Shown: positions 9,107 through 18,644, numbered from the stretch's first letter. The stretch is DNA of 37,517 nucleotides from Propionibacteriaceae bacterium (GCA_030532575.1 JAUNKV010000028.1:1-37517); one strand, 5' to 3'. Notes: generated from the sequence alone by a model not told the origin. Translations and numbers: made by a program.

Positions 9107-9670
9107 ATGCAGTTCGAGGAGTTTCACGAGCGGATCTGGAAGATCTTGGATCCCCTTGATGAGAACGCCTTCGAGCCCATTGCTGCAGAACCCGCCAGCG
9201 ACGAGGCGGTCCAGGCGGTGGCTGGCCTCGTCGGGGCACAGCTGCCCGAGTGGCTGGTGAGGTTCTGCCAGCGCACCAACGGCCTGTTCATCGTCGCGAA
9301 GGACGACGTCTGGCCGCCCGGCAAGGAGTTCGACATCGCCCCGGCCTGGACCTTCTGGCGCGGCCTGGTGCTGCTGGGGATCGAGCACGAGACCCTGCCG
9401 CAGTGGGCCACCATCTCGCAGGCCTGGGAGTGGCTGCTCGACTGGGGAGTCACCGATGTGCTGCCGCTGCTGAAGATCGACGGCGACGCTGACCGCGTCT
9501 GGGGGCTGCGGATCAGGGCGGGCGAGGTGCTGGACGAGGTGGTCGAGGTCACCGACGGCGAGCAGACGGTACTCGAGGGCACCTTCCTGGACCTCTACCA
9601 GACCCAGATCGCCGAGCTGGTGGAGCGGCAACAGCAGATGGCCGAGCTGCTGGCCAGCCGGAAGGGCTGA
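9107..9670 (+). CDS. SMI1/KNR4 (SUKH)-like protein
   Basis: The protein has 187 residues from this ATG. Its body resembles the SUKH superfamily, with an LPEWLVRFCQRTNGLF segment near residues 50-65 that corresponds to the usual 'LP..Y..FL...NG' signature. It also has aromatic-rich strands and a GDADRVWGL segment. SUKH proteins often act as immunity proteins against contact-dependent toxins, but many are housekeeping. No toxin gene is adjacent, so the role is open. An in-frame GTG at 9086 lies exactly six bases after a TAGGCT -10-like box, so a leaderless start there (adding seven residues) is a real alternative. I chose ATG 9107 because of the GAGGAA upstream and the fit to the domain start. 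Confidence 0.75.
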   Translation: MQFEEFHERIWKILDPLDENAFEPIAAEPASDEAVQAVAGLVGAQLPEWLVRFCQRTNGLFIVAKDDVWPPGKEFDIAPAWTFWRGLVLLGIEHETLPQWATISQAWEWLLDWGVTDVLPLLKIDGDADRVWGLRIRAGEVLDEVVEVTDGEQTVLEGTFLDLYQTQIAELVERQQQMAELLASRKG

Positions 9671-9695
9671 GAGCGTATCCGCGGGAAGGCCCAGC

Positions 9696-10688
9696 TCAGT
9701 CCGCCAGGGTCGCCACCAGCAGCGCCTTGATGGTGTGCATCCGGTTCTCCGACTGGTCGAACGCGATGTTCACCGGTGACTCGAACACCTCGTTCGTCAC
9801 CTCCAGCGCATCCAGTCCCGTGAGCTGGAACACCTCTTCACCGACGCTGGTGTTCCGGTCGTGGAAGGCCGGCAGGCAGTGCATGAAACGCACCCCGGGG
9901 TTCCCGGTCGCCGCCATCAGCTCCGCGTTCACCTGGTAGGGCCGCAACAACTCGACCCGCTCCGCCCACAGCTCCTTCGGCTCCCCCAGCGACAACCACA
10001 CGTCGGTGTGGACGAAGTCCACCCCCGCCACCCCCTCGGCGATGTCGTCGGTGATGGTGATCTGGGCCCCCGTCGTCGCCGCGATCTGCTCAGCCTGCGC
10101 CCGCACCTCGTCGCTGGTCTGCAGCTGTTTCGGTGCGACGAGCCGGACGTCGGCCCCCACCATCGCCGCCGAGATCAGGTTGGAGTTGCCCATGTTGTTG
10201 CGCACATCCCCGACGAAGGCCCACGAGGTCTCCGCCAGCGGCTTGCCGGAATGCTCCATCATCGTCAGCTGGTCGGCGAGCATCTGGGTGGGGTGGCAGT
10301 CGTCGGTGAGCCCGTTGTAGACCGGCACCCCCGCGTGTGCGGCCAGGGTCTCGACGGTGTGCTGCGCGAACCCGCGGTACTCGATGCCGTCGTACCAGCG
10401 CCCCAACACCCGGCCTGTGTCCGCCGCCGACTCCTTGTGCCCGATCTGCGAACCCGCCGGGTCCAGGTAGGTGGTGTGCCCACCCTGTTCCAGCATCGCC
10501 ACCTCGAAGGCGCAGCGGGTCCGGGTGGAGGTCTTCTCGAACAGCAGCGCCACCTTCTTGCCGAACAGCCGCTGCCTCTCCCGCCCGGCGCGACGCTCCG
10601 CCTTCAGCTCGGCCGCCAGGTCGATCAGCGCAAGCCACTCGGCCGGGGTGAGGTCGGTCTCCTTGGTGAAGCTGCGGCCCTTCAACAT
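9696..10688 (-). CDS. argF: Ornithine carbamoyltransferase
   Basis: The enzyme transfers the carbamoyl group of carbamoyl phosphate to ornithine to give citrulline. The 330-residue protein carries the carbamoyl-phosphate loop STRTR at residues 54-58, the HPTQ-type motif ([11 protein letters not shown]), and the HCLP motif at 270-273 with the catalytic cysteine. The start ATG at 10688 is preceded by GGAAGG. The length and N-terminus fit the longer ArgI/ArcB branch, so a catabolic role (arcB) is possible. However, no arginine deiminase or carbamate kinase gene is in the window and no other arg genes flank it. Family assignment is secure; anabolic versus catabolic direction is not. Confidence 0.95.
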   Translation of the reverse strand: MLKGRSFTKETDLTPAEWLALIDLAAELKAERRAGRERQRLFGKKVALLFEKTSTRTRCAFEVAMLEQGGHTTYLDPAGSQIGHKESAADTGRVLGRWYDGIEYRGFAQHTVETLAAHAGVPVYNGLTDDCHPTQMLADQLTMMEHSGKPLAETSWAFVGDVRNNMGNSNLISAAMVGADVRLVAPKQLQTSDEVRAQAEQIAATTGAQITITDDIAEGVAGVDFVHTDVWLSLGEPKELWAERVELLRPYQVNAELMAATGNPGVRFMHCLPAFHDRNTSVGEEVFQLTGLDALEVTNEVFESPVNIAFDQSENRMHTIKALLVATLAD

Positions 10689-10742
10689 CTGCACGCCTTC
10701 CGTCGTCGAAGCGACAAGGATAGCTCCCCTCCCGACCGGCTC

Positions 10743-10754
10743 TAGGCTTGTCCC
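10743..10754 (+). promoter_or_regulatory. Leaderless promoter -10 box
   Basis: TAGGCT at 10743-10748 lies six bases before the ATG at 10755, with no ribosome binding site in between. This is the usual geometry for a leaderless actinobacterial transcript starting at the ATG. The same box with the same spacing occurs before GTG 9086. Confidence 0.55.
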
Positions 10755-11168
10755 ATGGATGATCGGGAACAGCGGAGGGCCGACGCGCTGCGTCGCCTGG
10801 AACTGGCGGAGCAGGCGGCCGAGCTGGAGGCGTCCCGGGCGCAGGTGTTGATCGACCAGTTCATCCGCGACGCGCAGGCCGCCGGGATCGACCCGGTGCC
10901 GCTGCAGGCCACCACCCTCGACGGGCACACCGTCCGCACCGACAAGCGCGGCTGGTACCTCAGGCAGAACCGCTCCATCGCCATTGACACCGACGGCGGC
11001 TACCAGGTGCTCATCGTGCCCGGCGGGTTCATGGCGCGCCTCAAGGGCGTGAAGCTGGAGGCGACCCGCCCGTCGCTGCAGGTGGGGCGCGGCGGCCGCG
11101 ACGGCGAGACCGGGGACCTGCGGGAATTCCTCACCTGGGTGCTGGAGGGACGCACCCCACAGCACTGA
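10755..11168 (+). CDS. Hypothetical protein, 137 residues
   Basis: I do not recognise the family. Residues 1-45 form a charged helix, probably a coiled coil ([19 protein letters not shown]). The rest looks beta-rich, with a [17 protein letters not shown] segment and a [12 protein letters not shown] strand pair. There is no membrane segment. It appears to be read from a leaderless transcript. Its last 38 bases overlap the end of the convergent 702-residue gene on the other strand. It lies divergent from the ornithine carbamoyltransferase gene with only 66 bases between the starts. Confidence 0.75.
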   Translation: MDDREQRRADALRRLELAEQAAELEASRAQVLIDQFIRDAQAAGIDPVPLQATTLDGHTVRTDKRGWYLRQNRSIAIDTDGGYQVLIVPGGFMARLKGVKLEATRPSLQVGRGGRDGETGDLREFLTWVLEGRTPQH

Positions 11169-13239
11169 CGACCTCCCGCGCAACCCGGTGGGCTTTCGTC
11201 GCGCCCTTGGATGCGGCCAGCGCTGCGACCCGCGGCAGCTCGACGACGCCAGGCACCTCCGCCCGGTAGCGCAGCAGCGTCTCCAGCACCGCCCCCGTCA
11301 CCGCCGGTCGCTTCTCCGCCCCGGCCAGGGATTCCGCGACGGCGACCAGCAGCGGCCAGGTCAGGGCCAGGCCGCCCGCATCCGCGATCATCTCGGCCAT
11401 CGCGACGACCCGGCTCGGGTTGAGCATCCAGTGTTCGGCGAGCGGCGACGACCACGCCCGGGCCAGGTCCGAAGGGTCGAGGCGGCCCTCGTCCCAGGCC
11501 GTGAACAGGGCGTCGGCGACGACGTCGGGGCGCGCAGTCTGCGAGACCGTGGCCAGGGCCGCGAAGCACAGCAGCGGGTCGATGCGGGCCGCGACCTGCA
11601 GCACCGCGAGCAGTGGCTCGCGCGGCGGGGTGCCCCGGGAGGTGACGAGCTGCAGCAGCTGCACCCCCGGGCGCGAGGTGGCCTGCGGCAGCAGCTGCAG
11701 CGTCCAGGGCCGGGACAGCCGTTTCGGCTGGTAGCTCTGCGACCAGGCCGAGCTGACCCCCAGCGTCGCGTGCCCCGGGGCGGGGTCCCCTGCGATCTCC
11801 AGCTGGGGCCGGGCCGGGGTTCCCCACCCGGCGATGGACCTTCGCGCCGGTCCCAGGGTGCGGATGTCGGCCGGGGGTCGGGGTTCCCGCCACGCCTCCA
11901 GCACCTCCGCCAGGCTGTGCTGCCTGCCGAGAATGGGGGCGTCGTAGAGGGTGAGGTCGTCCGGGGTCGTCGCCGGGTCGAGCCTCCCCAGGGCCACCGC
12001 CACGTCCACCGGGCCGAGCGCCACCCCGGCCTGCCGATGGCGGGTGATGCGCCCGGCGAACTCCTCCCAGCCCAGCAGCATCCGCTCGTGGCTGGGGGTC
12101 GACAGCAGGCAGGGGACCTCGCCCAGCCGCTCCAGCGCCTCCTGGAGTCGCAGCGTCGTCAGCCGGGAGAGCACGTCGGGGCGGCCCTGGTCGGAGTGGT
12201 CCGGGTTGCCGAACAGCTCCGCCAGCTCATCGACGGTGCTGGTGCGGGTGAGGCGGTGCAGCTCGGGCAGGCCGTCGGTGTGGGCGAGAGCGACGACCGC
12301 GGCGAGCCAGCGTTCCAGCTCCGCCGGGGTGAGGTGGTCCGGATGCTGGACGCGGCCGCTCCGGCTGCCGGGCCAGCCGTCGCCGATCTGGTTGAGGGGG
12401 TCCAGGGTGGGGTCGAGGCCGCGCAGCTGGGCCCAAGCGGTCCACTCCGGCTCGTCGGGGGTGGTCATGGCCAGTGGGCGGGGCGTGGTCCCGGCGGGTT
12501 CCCGCCACAGTCCCACGACCCCGGCCTCCCGCGCGCCGTCGCCCCAGCGGGCGAGCAGGTCGCGGGCGAGGTCCCGGCAGGCGGTGTCCTTGTCCTCGGC
12601 CAGGGCCTGCACCGTCTCGACGACCTCCAGCGGGGCCGTGTCCAGCCGCGACAAGACCTTCAGCACCTTTCGACGCGGGGCGAGGGGCCGTCGGGGCAGC
12701 ACGTCCCGGGTCAGCCGGGCCAGCTCGTCGTCGTCGAGGTGGTCCAGGAGGTGATCGACGGCCAGGCGCACGATCGCATCGTCGGCCTCGGCAAGATGCC
12801 CCAGCAGCTCGGCGCGCAGCCCGGGCAGTTCGCCGGTGAGGTCGAGCTCGGTCATCCAGTGGGCCACTGCGCGTTGTGCCGTGCTCCTCTCGCCGCGACG
12901 CACCGGCTCCAGCAGGGCGCGGGCGACGTCTGCCCGCGCCTCGGGGGCGATGACGCCCGGGGTGCTGAACAGCGGCCTCCCGGTGAAGGTGTTCGGCACC
13001 TGACAAGCGGCGATGACCCAGCGGGCGAGGTCCGGGGGCGGGGCGCTGAGGGTGTTCGCCCAGGCGGCCCAGAACCCTGCCGCCGTCGGCAGGGGCAGGT
13101 CGAAGTGGGTGATGAGGGCGCAGAGGTCGCCGAGGTGGAAGCGCACGGCCTCGCCCTGGCTGGCGAGCTCCACGAACTCGGCCGCGAGGTCCCGGCCCCG
13201 GGCGGCGACGGCGGCGAGAAGCGGGCCACTGGAGGTCAT
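11131..13239 (-). CDS. Large helical-repeat protein of unknown function
   Basis: This is a 702-residue soluble protein, Leu/Ala/Arg-rich, with many short amphipathic helices that look like HEAT- or ARM-type repeats. Examples are [28 protein letters not shown] and the surrounding helices near 150-185. I see no catalytic motif. It resembles, loosely, large uncharacterised actinobacterial proteins with helical-repeat folds, and I would not assign it to a named family. Its start overlaps the stop of the excisionase-type HTH gene by four bases (ATGA), so the two are co-translated. The two-gene unit could be regulatory or a toxin-antitoxin-like pair, but nothing in this protein resembles a PIN nuclease. 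Confidence 0.75.
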   Translation of the reverse strand: MTSSGPLLAAVAARGRDLAAEFVELASQGEAVRFHLGDLCALITHFDLPLPTAAGFWAAWANTLSAPPPDLARWVIAACQVPNTFTGRPLFSTPGVIAPEARADVARALLEPVRRGERSTAQRAVAHWMTELDLTGELPGLRAELLGHLAEADDAIVRLAVDHLLDHLDDDELARLTRDVLPRRPLAPRRKVLKVLSRLDTAPLEVVETVQALAEDKDTACRDLARDLLARWGDGAREAGVVGLWREPAGTTPRPLAMTTPDEPEWTAWAQLRGLDPTLDPLNQIGDGWPGSRSGRVQHPDHLTPAELERWLAAVVALAHTDGLPELHRLTRTSTVDELAELFGNPDHSDQGRPDVLSRLTTLRLQEALERLGEVPCLLSTPSHERMLLGWEEFAGRITRHRQAGVALGPVDVAVALGRLDPATTPDDLTLYDAPILGRQHSLAEVLEAWREPRPPADIRTLGPARRSIAGWGTPARPQLEIAGDPAPGHATLGVSSAWSQSYQPKRLSRPWTLQLLPQATSRPGVQLLQLVTSRGTPPREPLLAVLQVAARIDPLLCFAALATVSQTARPDVVADALFTAWDEGRLDPSDLARAWSSPLAEHWMLNPSRVVAMAEMIADAGGLALTWPLLVAVAESLAGAEKRPAVTGAVLETLLRYRAEVPGVVELPRVAALAASKGATKAHRVAREVVSAVGCVPPAPR

Positions 13240-13736
13240 TCCTTCTTCCCACGTGCCTTGCGAAGTGCGTCGGAGTAGTCGAAGTCCTCCTCGTAGAGGC
13301 CTGCATCGGCTGCGTCCACGGTCATGGCGTCGAGGGCTGTTCGTCGATCTGCGCTGGCGGCTCTCTGGTACTCCAGCAGGTCAGCGAGCCGCACCCGTCG
13401 GTGTCGCCCCATTCCCGGGGCGGTGTGCGGAATCCGCCCTGCCGTGAGGAGCTTCACCACCGTCGGACGGCTGACCCCGAGGAAGTCGGCTGCTTCCTGG
13501 GTGGTCAGGAGCTGATCGACCGGGGCGACGGTGATCGCCTTGCCGTGGCGCATGGCATCAGCGACCCGGGAGAGCACCTCGAAGGCCTCCAGGGGCAGCG
13601 GAACCGTTTGCCCATCGGGTCCGACGAGGACCGCTGGTTCGCTGACCTGGCTCAGGAACTGCGACAGGTCGAGCATCGGCTCCAGGTCGTCCGGTGGAAG
13701 AACGGTCGCGTGACCCACCTTGGTTGCCGTGTCCAT
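13236..13736 (-). CDS. Excisionase/MerR-type HTH DNA-binding protein
   Basis: This is a 166-residue protein. The C-terminal half has a clear excisionase-type winged HTH: LTTQEAADFLGVSRPTVVKL, then LLTAGRIPHTAPGMGRHRRV and a short tail. The N-terminal half (about 1-75) is the extended dimer or partner-binding region seen in excisionase-like antitoxins of PIN toxin systems. A TAGGGT box seven bases before the ATG suggests a leaderless transcript. In the usual antitoxin context the next gene is a short PIN-domain nuclease. Here the coupled downstream gene is a 702-residue protein without PIN residues, so either the toxin was replaced or this is a plain regulator. Confidence 0.85.
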   Translation of the reverse strand: MDTATKVGHATVLPPDDLEPMLDLSQFLSQVSEPAVLVGPDGQTVPLPLEAFEVLSRVADAMRHGKAITVAPVDQLLTTQEAADFLGVSRPTVVKLLTAGRIPHTAPGMGRHRRVRLADLLEYQRAASADRRTALDAMTVDAADAGLYEEDFDYSDALRKARGKKE

Positions 13737-13820
13737 GCCAACCACCCTAGCGCAAAACGAAAGAATCGAAAACCCTGCGACCCTGGCGCCACCCGGAGAC
13801 AGCGCACCCCGCAATCCCTG

Positions 13821-13850
13821 TATACTGTCACTCTCACACTATTTGGAGGG
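13821..13850 (+). promoter_or_regulatory. -10 box and ribosome binding site of the NADAR gene
   Basis: TATACT at 13821-13826 is a good -10 box, one of the few AT-rich spots in the region. GGAGGG at 13845-13850 lies three bases before the ATG at 13854. I see no strong -35 box. Confidence 0.5.
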
Positions 13851-13853
13851 TCC

Positions 13854-14399
13854 ATGTACGGCATCGAGTGGCTGCGCGGGGAGTGCGCACGGAAGAAGTC
13901 GTTCAAATACCTCTTCTTCTGGGGGCACCGGCCGAGCCCCAGCGGAGAGATCACCGCCAGCTGCCTCAGCCAGTGGTGGGCCTCGAAGTTCGTGATCGAC
14001 GGCGTGACCTACGCCACCGCCGAGCACTGGATGATGGCCAGCAAGGCCCGGCTGTTCGGCGACGACGAGATGGTGCCCCGCATCGTCGCCGCCAGCCACC
14101 CCGACCAGGCGAAGAAACTCGGCCGCCAGGTGCGGGGCTTCGACGAGCAGGTCTGGAAGGAGCACCGGTTCCGGCTGGTGACCGAGGGCAACATCGCGAA
14201 GTTCTCTCAGAACGCCGAGCTGAAGCGTTTCCTGCTCGGCACCGGCGACCGGGTGCTGGTGGAGGCCAGCCCCCGAGACCGCATCTGGGGCATCGGGATG
14301 GGCGCGAAGAACGAGCAGGTCCACAACCCGGAGAACTGGCGAGGCCTCAACCTGCTGGGCTTCGCCCTCATGGAGACCCGAGACCAGCTGCGTCGATAG
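13854..14399 (+). CDS. NADAR/YbiA-family protein
   Basis: This 181-residue protein matches the NADAR (YbiA) family. It has an SQWWASKFVIDGVTYATAEHW motif near residues 39-60, then MMASKARLFGD, RQVRGFDEQVWKEHRF, and the C-terminal IWGIGMG segment near 140. NADAR proteins are N-glycosidases of ADP-ribose-type or riboflavin-biosynthesis intermediates. Some remove ADP-ribose from guanine in DarT1-type toxin-antitoxin systems. No DarT gene is adjacent here, so the substrate is open. It is divergent from the HTH gene and lies about 95 bases before the four-gene conflict-like block. A link to NAD metabolism during TIR activation (TIR-SAVED gene about 14.5 kb away) is only a thought. Confidence 0.9.
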   Translation: MYGIEWLRGECARKKSFKYLFFWGHRPSPSGEITASCLSQWWASKFVIDGVTYATAEHWMMASKARLFGDDEMVPRIVAASHPDQAKKLGRQVRGFDEQVWKEHRFRLVTEGNIAKFSQNAELKRFLLGTGDRVLVEASPRDRIWGIGMGAKNEQVHNPENWRGLNLLGFALMETRDQLRR

Positions 14400-14494
14400 A
14401 CTTTCCGGGGGTCAGTTGTGCGTTGTGTCGACGACATACCCGAAAACTCCCTGAAATGACATGACGTGGTCATGAGGCATGAGGATAGGCAGGC

Positions 14495-16009
14495 ATGACA
14501 GCCCTGGAGCAGCGCATCATCGACGCCGACCACCTCGGCGACCTCGACGAGGCGATCCGCCTGGCCTCCCGGCAACTGCTCCTGCCAACCGTCGGTACCC
14601 CCATCGAGCAGCGGATCACCTGCTTCATCCGCCTCTCCCGGGTGCTTCGACACCGCAGCCTGGGCGACGACCTGCAACGCGCGCTGGACGCCGCATCCCA
14701 GGCGACGTACCTGGCCTCGCTGCCCACCGCGCCCGCCGACCTCGCGCCCCTGGCGAGACTCGCCCAGGCCAGCGCCGCCCTCGCCCTGGGCGATGAGCAG
14801 ACCTGCCGGGAGATCGCCGAACCACTCACCCACCCGGGCGACGACCCCGACCCGACGGTGGCGGTCTGGGCATGGCAGCTGCTCGGCGAGGCCGCCCTCA
14901 GGCGAGGCGAGATGTCCGAGGCCATCGCCTGCCTGCTGGACGCCCTCGCCGAGGAACGCCCCCACCACGGCCACCACGGCTTCGACGCGACCCGCATCCT
15001 GCTGCTGGATGCCTTCAGCCGCGCCGGACACATCCTGGACGCCGACCAACTGGCCCGGGAAGTCGTCGCCTCGGACCTGCCCCCGCGACGACGGGCCGCC
15101 CTCCTGCTGGTCCGCGCCGGGCACGAGCACCGCTTCGGGCGCATCGATCAGGCGCTGGACACCCTCGCCGAAGCCGAGGAGCTGCTACGGCAGGGATCAG
15201 GTTTGAATCGGATGCTGGTCCGTCTGCACCAGCTGCGCGCCGCGTGTCTCGACGACTGGCAGCTGACCTTCCAAGCCCGCCAGGAACGCCATCTGGCCCA
15301 GGCCCTGACCACCTGGCCGTCGCCTTCCCACCCCGGGACAACACCCCTGACCCGCACCACGCCCGACGGCCCGAGCGTCGCCGAGCTGATCGCCGAGTTC
15401 CAACGGCTGCCCACCCTGCCGCCCCGCCACGCCCAGCTCCTTCAGGAGGCAGCGCGACGCCTCCACGGAATCCCCGGCAAGGAACGCACCGAGGCCCTGG
15501 AACTGGTTGCCGCCGGGACGGTGCTGGCCCACGGCCAGGCCGAAGTCCATGCGACGGCGGCGCGGCTCCTGCGGCGAGCCCTGGCCCGCCTGACCTATCT
15601 GGAGGGCACCGAGCTCTGGCAGGCCCGCTGCCGCTGCGAGCTGGGCCTGCTGTTGACCGACTCCCAACCGGTGCAGGCCCTGGAACTGCTGGTCGCAGCC
15701 GCCAACGGATTGAGCGAACAGCGTCACCTGATGCGGCACCGTTCCCACCGCTCCACCTGGCGCAAGCGGGTCGAGAACCCGCCGTTCGCCGCCACCATCG
15801 AACTGGCCCACCGACTTGGCCGGGACGACCTCGCCGCGGACCTCATCATCGCCTCCCGCCTGGCGGGGGTGGTGACCCCGGATGGTCGAGGTGACCACTC
15901 CCCCGGGAACCACGTGGTCCAGGTGCCGCTGCGGCGGCTGCCCCAGTTGATCCACATCGACGGCGCGCGGTCACAGCTCGGCGGCACCGAGGTCTGTCGT
16001 CTCCTGTGA
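14495..16009 (+). CDS. TPR-like helical-repeat protein
   Basis: This is a 504-residue soluble protein built of paired helices with the spacing of tetratricopeptide repeats. Examples are ALDAASQATYLASLP, VWAWQLLGEAALRRGEMSEA and ILLLDAFSRAGHILDA. A second set lies at about 320-450, including LLRRALARLTYLEG and CRCELGLLLTDSQPVQALEL. It has no catalytic motif and ends with a short extended tail. Its 3' end overlaps by 39 bases the 3' end of the convergent CHAT protease gene. TPR proteins are common partners or regulators of CHAT proteases, either fused or adjacent, so a scaffold or sensor role for the neighbouring protease is a reasonable inference. The exact repeat boundaries are uncertain. Confidence 0.75.
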   Translation: MTALEQRIIDADHLGDLDEAIRLASRQLLLPTVGTPIEQRITCFIRLSRVLRHRSLGDDLQRALDAASQATYLASLPTAPADLAPLARLAQASAALALGDEQTCREIAEPLTHPGDDPDPTVAVWAWQLLGEAALRRGEMSEAIACLLDALAEERPHHGHHGFDATRILLLDAFSRAGHILDADQLAREVVASDLPPRRRAALLLVRAGHEHRFGRIDQALDTLAEAEELLRQGSGLNRMLVRLHQLRAACLDDWQLTFQARQERHLAQALTTWPSPSHPGTTPLTRTTPDGPSVAELIAEFQRLPTLPPRHAQLLQEAARRLHGIPGKERTEALELVAAGTVLAHGQAEVHATAARLLRRALARLTYLEGTELWQARCRCELGLLLTDSQPVQALELLVAAANGLSEQRHLMRHRSHRSTWRKRVENPPFAATIELAHRLGRDDLAADLIIASRLAGVVTPDGRGDHSPGNHVVQVPLRRLPQLIHIDGARSQLGGTEVCRLL

Positions 16010-17128
16010 CTTCCCTACCACCCCGAGGTGGCGCTGCCTGGGTGCGGTGAGCGCCATCGCAGCTCCCCACAGGATCGGCGAGTTCCGCAGCCCGCCCTGT
16101 TCCCGCCACGCCCGGAGCCGCTCCCGCTGGTATCCACACAGCCCGGCGACGGGGTCGTCGTGGTGCCTCGCGACGTCGAAGGCCCGCTCCAGCTCACAAA
16201 AAGCCGGGGCCGCGGCCGCGGCCTGCAGGCCGAGGGCGTGTTCGGTGGGCAGCACCCACAGCGTCCCCAGCACCACCTCGGCGCCCTTGAGGAGCAGGCC
16301 GGTGGCCAGGCCGAGCGGTTCGGAGGCCTGCAGATCCACCCCGGAGGCGCAGGCGACAATCGCCACCCTGGGCGGTACCCGTGTGTCGCTGAAGATGACG
16401 TCCTTCGCCCCCAGCCTGTCCTGCGCGGTGTTGAAGGAGGTCTCCCCCGGGTGGCCGGGTTCCTGGCTGACGTGGCCGATCAGCAGCAGCCCGGAGGCGT
16501 CGTCCATCCGCTCCAGCACCTCGTGCTCCTCGAGGATTCCGGGGGTGAACCGCCCGAGGAGCTGGGCTTCGGGGTGGTGTGCCCAGTCCTCGGCGCGGGG
16601 TCTGGTGGAGTGCACGAATCCCTGACCGGCGACGAAGGGATCGACGACGATGACGTCTGGGCCGTCGCCGTGGCGGGAGGGTTCGGGCTCGGCCCCGATG
16701 TCGCGCGGCAGGATCGGTCCCATCCAGGAGATGTCCGCCACCTCGATGAGGCGACGGTCACCGTCGATGGGCAGCAGCCCCCACGGCACCTGGGCCAGCG
16801 GAGGGCTGGGCATCACCCGCACCTGGATCCGTTCGTCGCAGGTGCGGAGCTGTTCCAGCAGCTCTTCCGGCAGCAGCACCGTCGCCAGGGATCGCATCAG
16901 CTCCAGCTCCGCCTCCGGGCAGGTCAGGGGGCCATCCAGGTTGAGCTCGGCCAGGGTGGCGCCGTCTGCCGGGAGGGCAGCGCGGAAACGCTCCAGCACA
17001 CTGTGCGGGTCAGGGAGTTGTCGCACCCCGACCGGATGCTCCGGGCCGCTCCAGCGCCAGGTGAGCCAGCGCCCCTGCATCCCGTCGCCGATGATCTGGA
17101 GCACCGGGCGTGCCCGCTCGTCCCCCAT
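15971..17128 (-). CDS. CHAT-domain (caspase-like) protease
   Basis: This is a 385-residue protein. The C-terminal two thirds show the CHAT cysteine-protease pattern: a hydrophobic strand ending in His219 (LLLIGHVSQEPG), then VAIVACASG with the nucleophile Cys260. After that come EPLGLATGLLLKGAEVVLGTLW and a helical end. The N-terminal ~150 residues are the usual beta-rich pre-domain (VPWGLLPIDG). The start at 17128 follows GAGGAGC. CHAT proteases act in bacterial conflict and cell-death pathways, and in some type III CRISPR systems. Here the gene sits between a TPR-like gene (convergent, overlapping) and an RyR-domain gene (divergent, 37 bases between starts). The target protein is unknown. 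Confidence 0.88.
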   Translation of the reverse strand: MGDERARPVLQIIGDGMQGRWLTWRWSGPEHPVGVRQLPDPHSVLERFRAALPADGATLAELNLDGPLTCPEAELELMRSLATVLLPEELLEQLRTCDERIQVRVMPSPPLAQVPWGLLPIDGDRRLIEVADISWMGPILPRDIGAEPEPSRHGDGPDVIVVDPFVAGQGFVHSTRPRAEDWAHHPEAQLLGRFTPGILEEHEVLERMDDASGLLLIGHVSQEPGHPGETSFNTAQDRLGAKDVIFSDTRVPPRVAIVACASGVDLQASEPLGLATGLLLKGAEVVLGTLWVLPTEHALGLQAAAAAPAFCELERAFDVARHHDDPVAGLCGYQRERLRAWREQGGLRNSPILWGAAMALTAPRQRHLGVVGKSQETTDLGAAEL

Positions 17129-17165
17129 CAGAGCTGCTCCTCTGGTTCGGTGTCACACTGGATTC

Positions 17166-18644
17166 ATGTCACAGCATGCCAGCCACGGTGAGGTCCTGTG
17201 GAGTCACGACGACGACCAGGTGGCGCGATTGCTCACCACGCATCTGGAACAGCACCCGGACAGGTGTGTGACGGCCCTGTTCGCCGACGAGCAGGTGGCC
17301 GATCTGTGGGCGGGGCAGCCCGGGGTCACGGCCAGGGCCTGGGTCCCGATACTGGTGCGCGACGTGCTGGCGGCGGTTCCGCCGTACCCGGTGGAGCGGG
17401 TCGCCCCGCCGCCGGTGGTGGTCGGGGACTGTCCCGTCGCGCGTCGTCTGGCCGACGAGATCGCCGTCGGGTGGCGGGGTGGCTGCGCGGCGACGCACCT
17501 GGAGGCTCCGCTTCACCCCTCGGCGCTGGTGGCGGCGGTGTCGTCGCTGGTGGAGCAGTGGCGGCCACCACAGCCGAAGCGAGGGACCTGCACCGGGCCG
17601 ACGGTGTACGTCGCGGCCGGTCCGGAGGGGGAGGCCCTGGCCGCTGCCCGGGCGGTGGCGGCAGAGGTGTCGGGGGCGCGGGTGGCGGTGGTGCTCTCCG
17701 GGGAGATCGCCTGGCCACGCCCCGCGGGGGTGACGGTGTTCACCGTCGCGAAGGCCCGCGCACGCGCAGCCGAGGTCCCGGAGGACCCCACCCTCCGGCT
17801 GGCCCGGCTGCTGTTCGAGGACGCGGCCTGGTTGTCGGCCCCGGATGCCGCAGCGACCGCCCCGGACCAGCCGTTGTTCTCCGGCATCTCCCACGAGACG
17901 CCGGGCTGGGATGGGCAGGATGAGCGGACCCGGCGGCAGTTCCTGGCGGTGGCCGAGGCCGCGTCGCGAGTTCTCGGCGCGGCAGGCGTCGAGGTGCGGC
18001 AACGTCACTCCCGGGTATCGGAGGTGGTGCTGCTGGACCCGTCGCAGCTGGCGGCGATGGCGGAGCAGCTGCTGGTGGTGGTCGGGATCGAGCGGACCCC
18101 GGGGTCGTGGTTGACGGCGCTGGAGGTGGCGGCGCGGCTGCCGGTGTTGGTGGTGCGTTCCGGGATGGCGCTGAGTGCCCCCGGGGATGCGTTGCTGACC
18201 CCTGAGCTGGTGGAGCTGCTGGCCCCGCAGGTGCACCTGGCCTACCAGGAGGTCAGTGGTGAGACCGGCAATGCGTCGGGGTCTCCGCTGGCGGAGCTGT
18301 TGTGGGCGGAGCTGAGCGAGTTCGACAGGGCCAGCAACCGGGCCACCGTCGTGGGGTGCGCCGTCGCCCATGCCGCACTGGGGTTGGCGTGGCGTCGCAG
18401 CACCGGTCAGGGTGGGGTGGACATCGAGCCGCACGTGGCGCGGCTGGGCGAGCTGGAGCACCGTCGCTGGGCCATCCACGAGCGACAACACGGGCGCCCG
18501 GACCACAAGTGGGCGGTGCCGTGGGAGCGGATGGATGAGGGGTTGAAGCACTACGACCTCAGGATTGCGCGGGCCATCCCGGCGATCCTGGCCGATGCCG
18601 GACTGGAGGTCTACTCCCCCGGCCAGGGGCCTGTCGCGACGTAG
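17166..18644 (+). CDS. Soluble RyR-domain protein
   Basis: This is a 492-residue protein. Residues about 425-478 form an RyR-type domain (LGELEHRRWAIHERQHGRP, then KWAVPWERMDEGLKHYD and a final helix IPAILAD). The N-terminal region has several Rossmann-like beta-alpha units, including PVVVGDCPVARRLADEI near 85 and TVYVAAGPEGEALAAARAV near 145, plus a third near 290-330. It has no membrane segment. Prokaryotic RyR domains are predicted ligand-binding modules, often linked to nucleotide-derived signals and ion channels. The 3' end overlaps by 34 bases the convergent gene for a membrane protein that also carries an RyR-like segment. That makes a shared signal likely, though unproven. Confidence 0.78.
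   Translation: MSQHASHGEVLWSHDDDQVARLLTTHLEQHPDRCVTALFADEQVADLWAGQPGVTARAWVPILVRDVLAAVPPYPVERVAPPPVVVGDCPVARRLADEIAVGWRGGCAATHLEAPLHPSALVAAVSSLVEQWRPPQPKRGTCTGPTVYVAAGPEGEALAAARAVAAEVSGARVAVVLSGEIAWPRPAGVTVFTVAKARARAAEVPEDPTLRLARLLFEDAAWLSAPDAAATAPDQPLFSGISHETPGWDGQDERTRRQFLAVAEAASRVLGAAGVEVRQRHSRVSEVVLLDPSQLAAMAEQLLVVVGIERTPGSWLTALEVAARLPVLVVRSGMALSAPGDALLTPELVELLAPQVHLAYQEVSGETGNASGSPLAELLWAELSEFDRASNRATVVGCAVAHAALGLAWRRSTGQGGVDIEPHVARLGELEHRRWAIHERQHGRPDHKWAVPWERMDEGLKHYDLRIARAIPAILADAGLEVYSPGQGPVAT

Noticed and set aside
14495-17128. TPR and CHAT genes as a type III-E style Craspase (TPR-CHAT with gRAMP)
   Set aside because: They are separate convergent genes and no fused gRAMP (Cas7-11) is present. 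The CRISPR locus here is a multi-subunit Cmr system and is separated by two further genes.
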